A stretch of DNA of 14,491 nucleotides from Thermococcus sp. Its GTDB lineage: Archaea > Methanobacteriota_B > Thermococci > Thermococcales > Thermococcaceae. The DNA lies in NCBI GenBank assembly GCA_027074805.1, contig JALTCK010000163.1, positions 1-14,491 on the forward strand, read 5' to 3'. Positions 12,754-14,491 of the stretch are shown here, piece after piece; positions within the stretch are counted from its first letter, which is position 1, and each line of letters begins with the position of its first letter. The notes beneath the pieces were generated by a model, which worked only from the letters and a program-made list of their open reading frames with translations, was not told the origin of the DNA and made no database searches. The translations under genes and the position numbers were made by a program.

Positions 12754-13862
12754 TGGTGTTTCCGCTTGATCCTACGAATGCAACGTTCATCACAAAGGAG
12801 TTTCAGGTGGGGCCAATAGTCATAACCCTGATGGCCATCGTAAAGGCCGTACTCATGTTCTTCGCAGGGCTGGTGATTGCCAGGATAGCGAAAAGGCAAG
12901 TGATAAAGGCCTCCAGAAGGACTACCTACGTATGGATAATAAACGAGGACACGGCCTCAGCCCTTTCCAACCTGATCATCTTCATTTCAATAATCTGGGC
13001 TCTCGACGCCCTTGGAATCCTATCCTACAAGCTCTGGGGGATGCCGCTCAGTAAACTCTTAACAGCGCTCCTCATCTTTTACTTCTCATACCTCCTTGCC
13101 AAGAAGTCTAAGGATTACATGATAGCAAGAACTCCCCAGAACAAACTCCCCGAGGTTCAGATTAAGGCCAAACTCTTCTACTACACCGTCGTGACTATCG
13201 CCTTTTTCCTGGCCCTTAACATAGCCGGGATAAGCAGCGAGCTCAGCACGCTTCTAGCGGCAGCGGGTATAACGGGTATAGTACTAGGATTCTCTGCCCA
13301 GACCGTAGTTTCGAACTTCGTCTCGGGGGTCTTCATGTACTTTGATAAGCCCCTCCAGATAGGCGATGCTGTGAGGCTCCTAACGTCCTCAGGCACTGCC
13401 CTGGAGGGTATTGTAGAGGACATCAGGATACTCTCAACAAGGATAAGGCAGTGGGACGGAACCCTCGTGAGGATTCCAAACGAGAAGCTCTTCAACAGCG
13501 AGATAATAAACCTCCAGAGATACCCAGCCAGAAGAACGACTATAGTTGTTGGTATTTCATATAAATCTGACACTCAAAAAGCCATCGAGGCCATTCTCAA
13601 GGTTCTTGAGGAGGAGCCTTACGTCCTGGCCAAGCCGGAACCAAGGGTTTTCGTTGAGGAGTTTGGGGACAGCTCAGTCGAAATAAACGTATGGGCATGG
13701 GTGCCAAGTTCACTCTGGATTGGGGAGAACCTCCTACGCTCCCGCTACCACCTCCTCCAGAGGATAAAGGAGGAGTTCGAAAAGGTAGGGGTTGAGATAC
13801 CCTTCCCGCAGAGGGTCAACTGGTTCGCCAACGAACTTCACGTCAAGTTGGATGAGTCTTAA
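12753..13862 (+). CDS. MscS-family mechanosensitive ion channel
   Basis: A 369-aa membrane protein that should open under membrane tension to release solutes after osmotic downshock. Hydrophobic helices lie at about 19-44, 69-90, 100-116 and 142-158, followed by the pore helix and MscS signature at about 165-205 (LLAAAGITGIVLGFSAQTVVSN, then FVSGVFMYFDKPLQIGD). The beta-domain (VEDIRILSTRIRQWDGTLVRIPN) and a C-terminal alpha/beta domain (IEAILKVLEEEPYV to the end) complete the cytoplasmic cage. ATG 12753 overlaps the previous stop and has GAGGTGGTG just upstream; GTG at 12747 and 12756 are alternatives. It has more helices than minimal three-helix MscS proteins. A T-rich stretch at 13881-13887 may end the transcript. 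Confidence 0.93.
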   Translation: MVFPLDPTNATFITKEFQVGPIVITLMAIVKAVLMFFAGLVIARIAKRQVIKASRRTTYVWIINEDTASALSNLIIFISIIWALDALGILSYKLWGMPLSKLLTALLIFYFSYLLAKKSKDYMIARTPQNKLPEVQIKAKLFYYTVVTIAFFLALNIAGISSELSTLLAAAGITGIVLGFSAQTVVSNFVSGVFMYFDKPLQIGDAVRLLTSSGTALEGIVEDIRILSTRIRQWDGTLVRIPNEKLFNSEIINLQRYPARRTTIVVGISYKSDTQKAIEAILKVLEEEPYVLAKPEPRVFVEEFGDSSVEINVWAWVPSSLWIGENLLRSRYHLLQRIKEEFEKVGVEIPFPQRVNWFANELHVKLDES

Positions 13863-13918
13863 CCTACATTCTTATCCTTTGGATTTTTACTTTCGTGTTC
13901 AGACTTATGTCTAAAAGC

Positions 13919-13926
13919 CATAAATA
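13919..13926 (+). promoter_or_regulatory. TATA box of the final gene
   Basis: CATAAATA lies 35-42 bp before ATG 13961, predicting a leader of about 12 bases that holds the GGTGA ribosome binding site (13951-13955). Confidence 0.5.
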
Positions 13927-13960
13927 CATCAACGTCCAGTAAAGTACGGCGGTGAACATC

Positions 13961-14491
13961 ATGAAGCTACCGTCCGTAACTTCTCTTGAAGAGAACTTCC
14001 TCTGTAACGGCAGGGAGGAGTTTGGAAACCTGGCGAGTAGGACATTGAAACAGGGGGACGGGGCCTTCCTAAAGGTCTTTGGTAAAAATGGCAGGAGTCG
14101 ATACTACATTACTGTCCTCATGGACGATGAGAAAATCCTGGCCGTGGAAGCTGAAGATGTGAGCGCTGGAAGTTCCCTCACGGGCAAGCCTCCCTTGAGG
14201 TGCTCAAAAACCTTCTGGAAGAGAGCCCGGTGATAGTTGATGCCTTTCCCATAAGTGATGCAGAGATAAAGATGTCCATAGTGGAGAACATGGAAGTGTA
14301 CACATCCATCCCTAAGATGAAGTTGGAGGAAATATGTCCGAGCTTTGGGCGGATGTTTTCTACCCGATCACAAGAACCGGTGGTGGAGCGGCCCTCACCA
14401 ACGCAGGAAGGGCGGGAGGTTTCCACCAAAGAAGCCCCAGCTGTAAAACCAAAGAAACGCAAGATGAAGATCATGATAAACACTCCCGAGG
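13961..14491 (+). pseudogene. DUF2226-like protein, frameshifted, runs off window
   Basis: From ATG 13961 (GGTGA upstream; GTG 13952 is an alternative) the frame encodes MKLPSVTSLEENFLCNGREE through ILAVEAEDVSAGSSLTGK and then falls into unrelated sequence, stopping at 14231-14233. The minus-one frame, open from 14155 to the window end, continues sensibly as ASLEVLKNLLEESPVIVDAF, then DAEIKMSIVENMEVYTSIPK, and a linker rich in Pro, Lys and Glu. The switch is best explained by one lost G near 14188 (AAGCC for AAGGCC). The N-terminal part resembles archaeal DUF2226 proteins, whose function is unknown. It may be a true pseudogene, a sequencing error or, less likely, programmed frameshifting; no classical slippery site is visible. 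The C-terminus is outside the window. Confidence 0.65.

Noticed and set aside
1..14491. CRISPR array, insertion sequence, prophage or rRNA
   Set aside because: No regularly spaced repeats, transposase, integrase, phage structural gene or rRNA sequence was found on either strand.

Overview
The window looks like a chromosomal segment of a hyperthermophilic euryarchaeon of the order Thermococcales, most likely Thermococcus. The reasons are the archaeal gene set (aIF2-gamma, S6e, Sec61-beta-type SecG, a UbiA-type archaeal lipid synthase, an Lrp-like regulator, a Clp1-type RNA kinase), GGTG/GAGGTG-type Shine-Dalgarno sites, short A/T-rich TATA boxes about 25-35 bp from many starts, several apparently leaderless genes, moderately high GC and very dense packing. 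No phage genes, insertion sequence, CRISPR array, tRNA or rRNA was seen. No gene-free stretch exceeds 300 bases; the longest is about 290 bp (4394-4681), and it is the most interesting non-coding part.

Layout. 1-2288 (minus strand): the N-terminal part of an unrecognised protein, the UbiA-family digeranylgeranylglyceryl phosphate synthase of archaeal membrane lipid synthesis, and a Clp1/Grc3-type polynucleotide kinase. 2313-2456 is a divergent promoter region with repeats and a small dyad, followed by an Lrp/AsnC-like regulator whose 3' end overlaps the convergent EngB GTPase gene. EngB diverges from a gene for a small barrel plus coiled-coil protein, and the two seem to share one palindromic TATA box. 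That gene converges on secG with interlocked stop codons. 4403-4681 holds the secG promoter, a 12-bp inverted repeat, four copies of a TAGCAA motif, a strong TATA box, and an unusually long leader (about 120 nt) that can fold into a pseudoknot-like element and a hairpin covering the ribosome binding site of a small unrecognised gene (4682-4996).

5117-8799 is an information-processing block: S6e, aIF2-gamma, a Fcf1/Utp24-like PIN nuclease, an HD-domain phosphohydrolase and a DUF434-type protein with a possible nuclease-like C-terminal domain. 8931-12067 is a probable operon of three secreted lipoproteins. The first and third look like divergent paralogues and the middle one is a beta-propeller-like protein; this is the most accessory-looking coding region. 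12103-13862 is a translationally coupled pair, a DUF432-like protein and an MscS-family mechanosensitive channel, read from a leaderless promoter. The window ends in a gene resembling archaeal DUF2226 proteins that carries an apparent single-base deletion near 14188 and runs off the end.

The best candidates for something undescribed are the structured leader and operator-like repeats at 4474-4681 and the three-lipoprotein operon. All functional calls come from reading motifs by eye; no database search was run.
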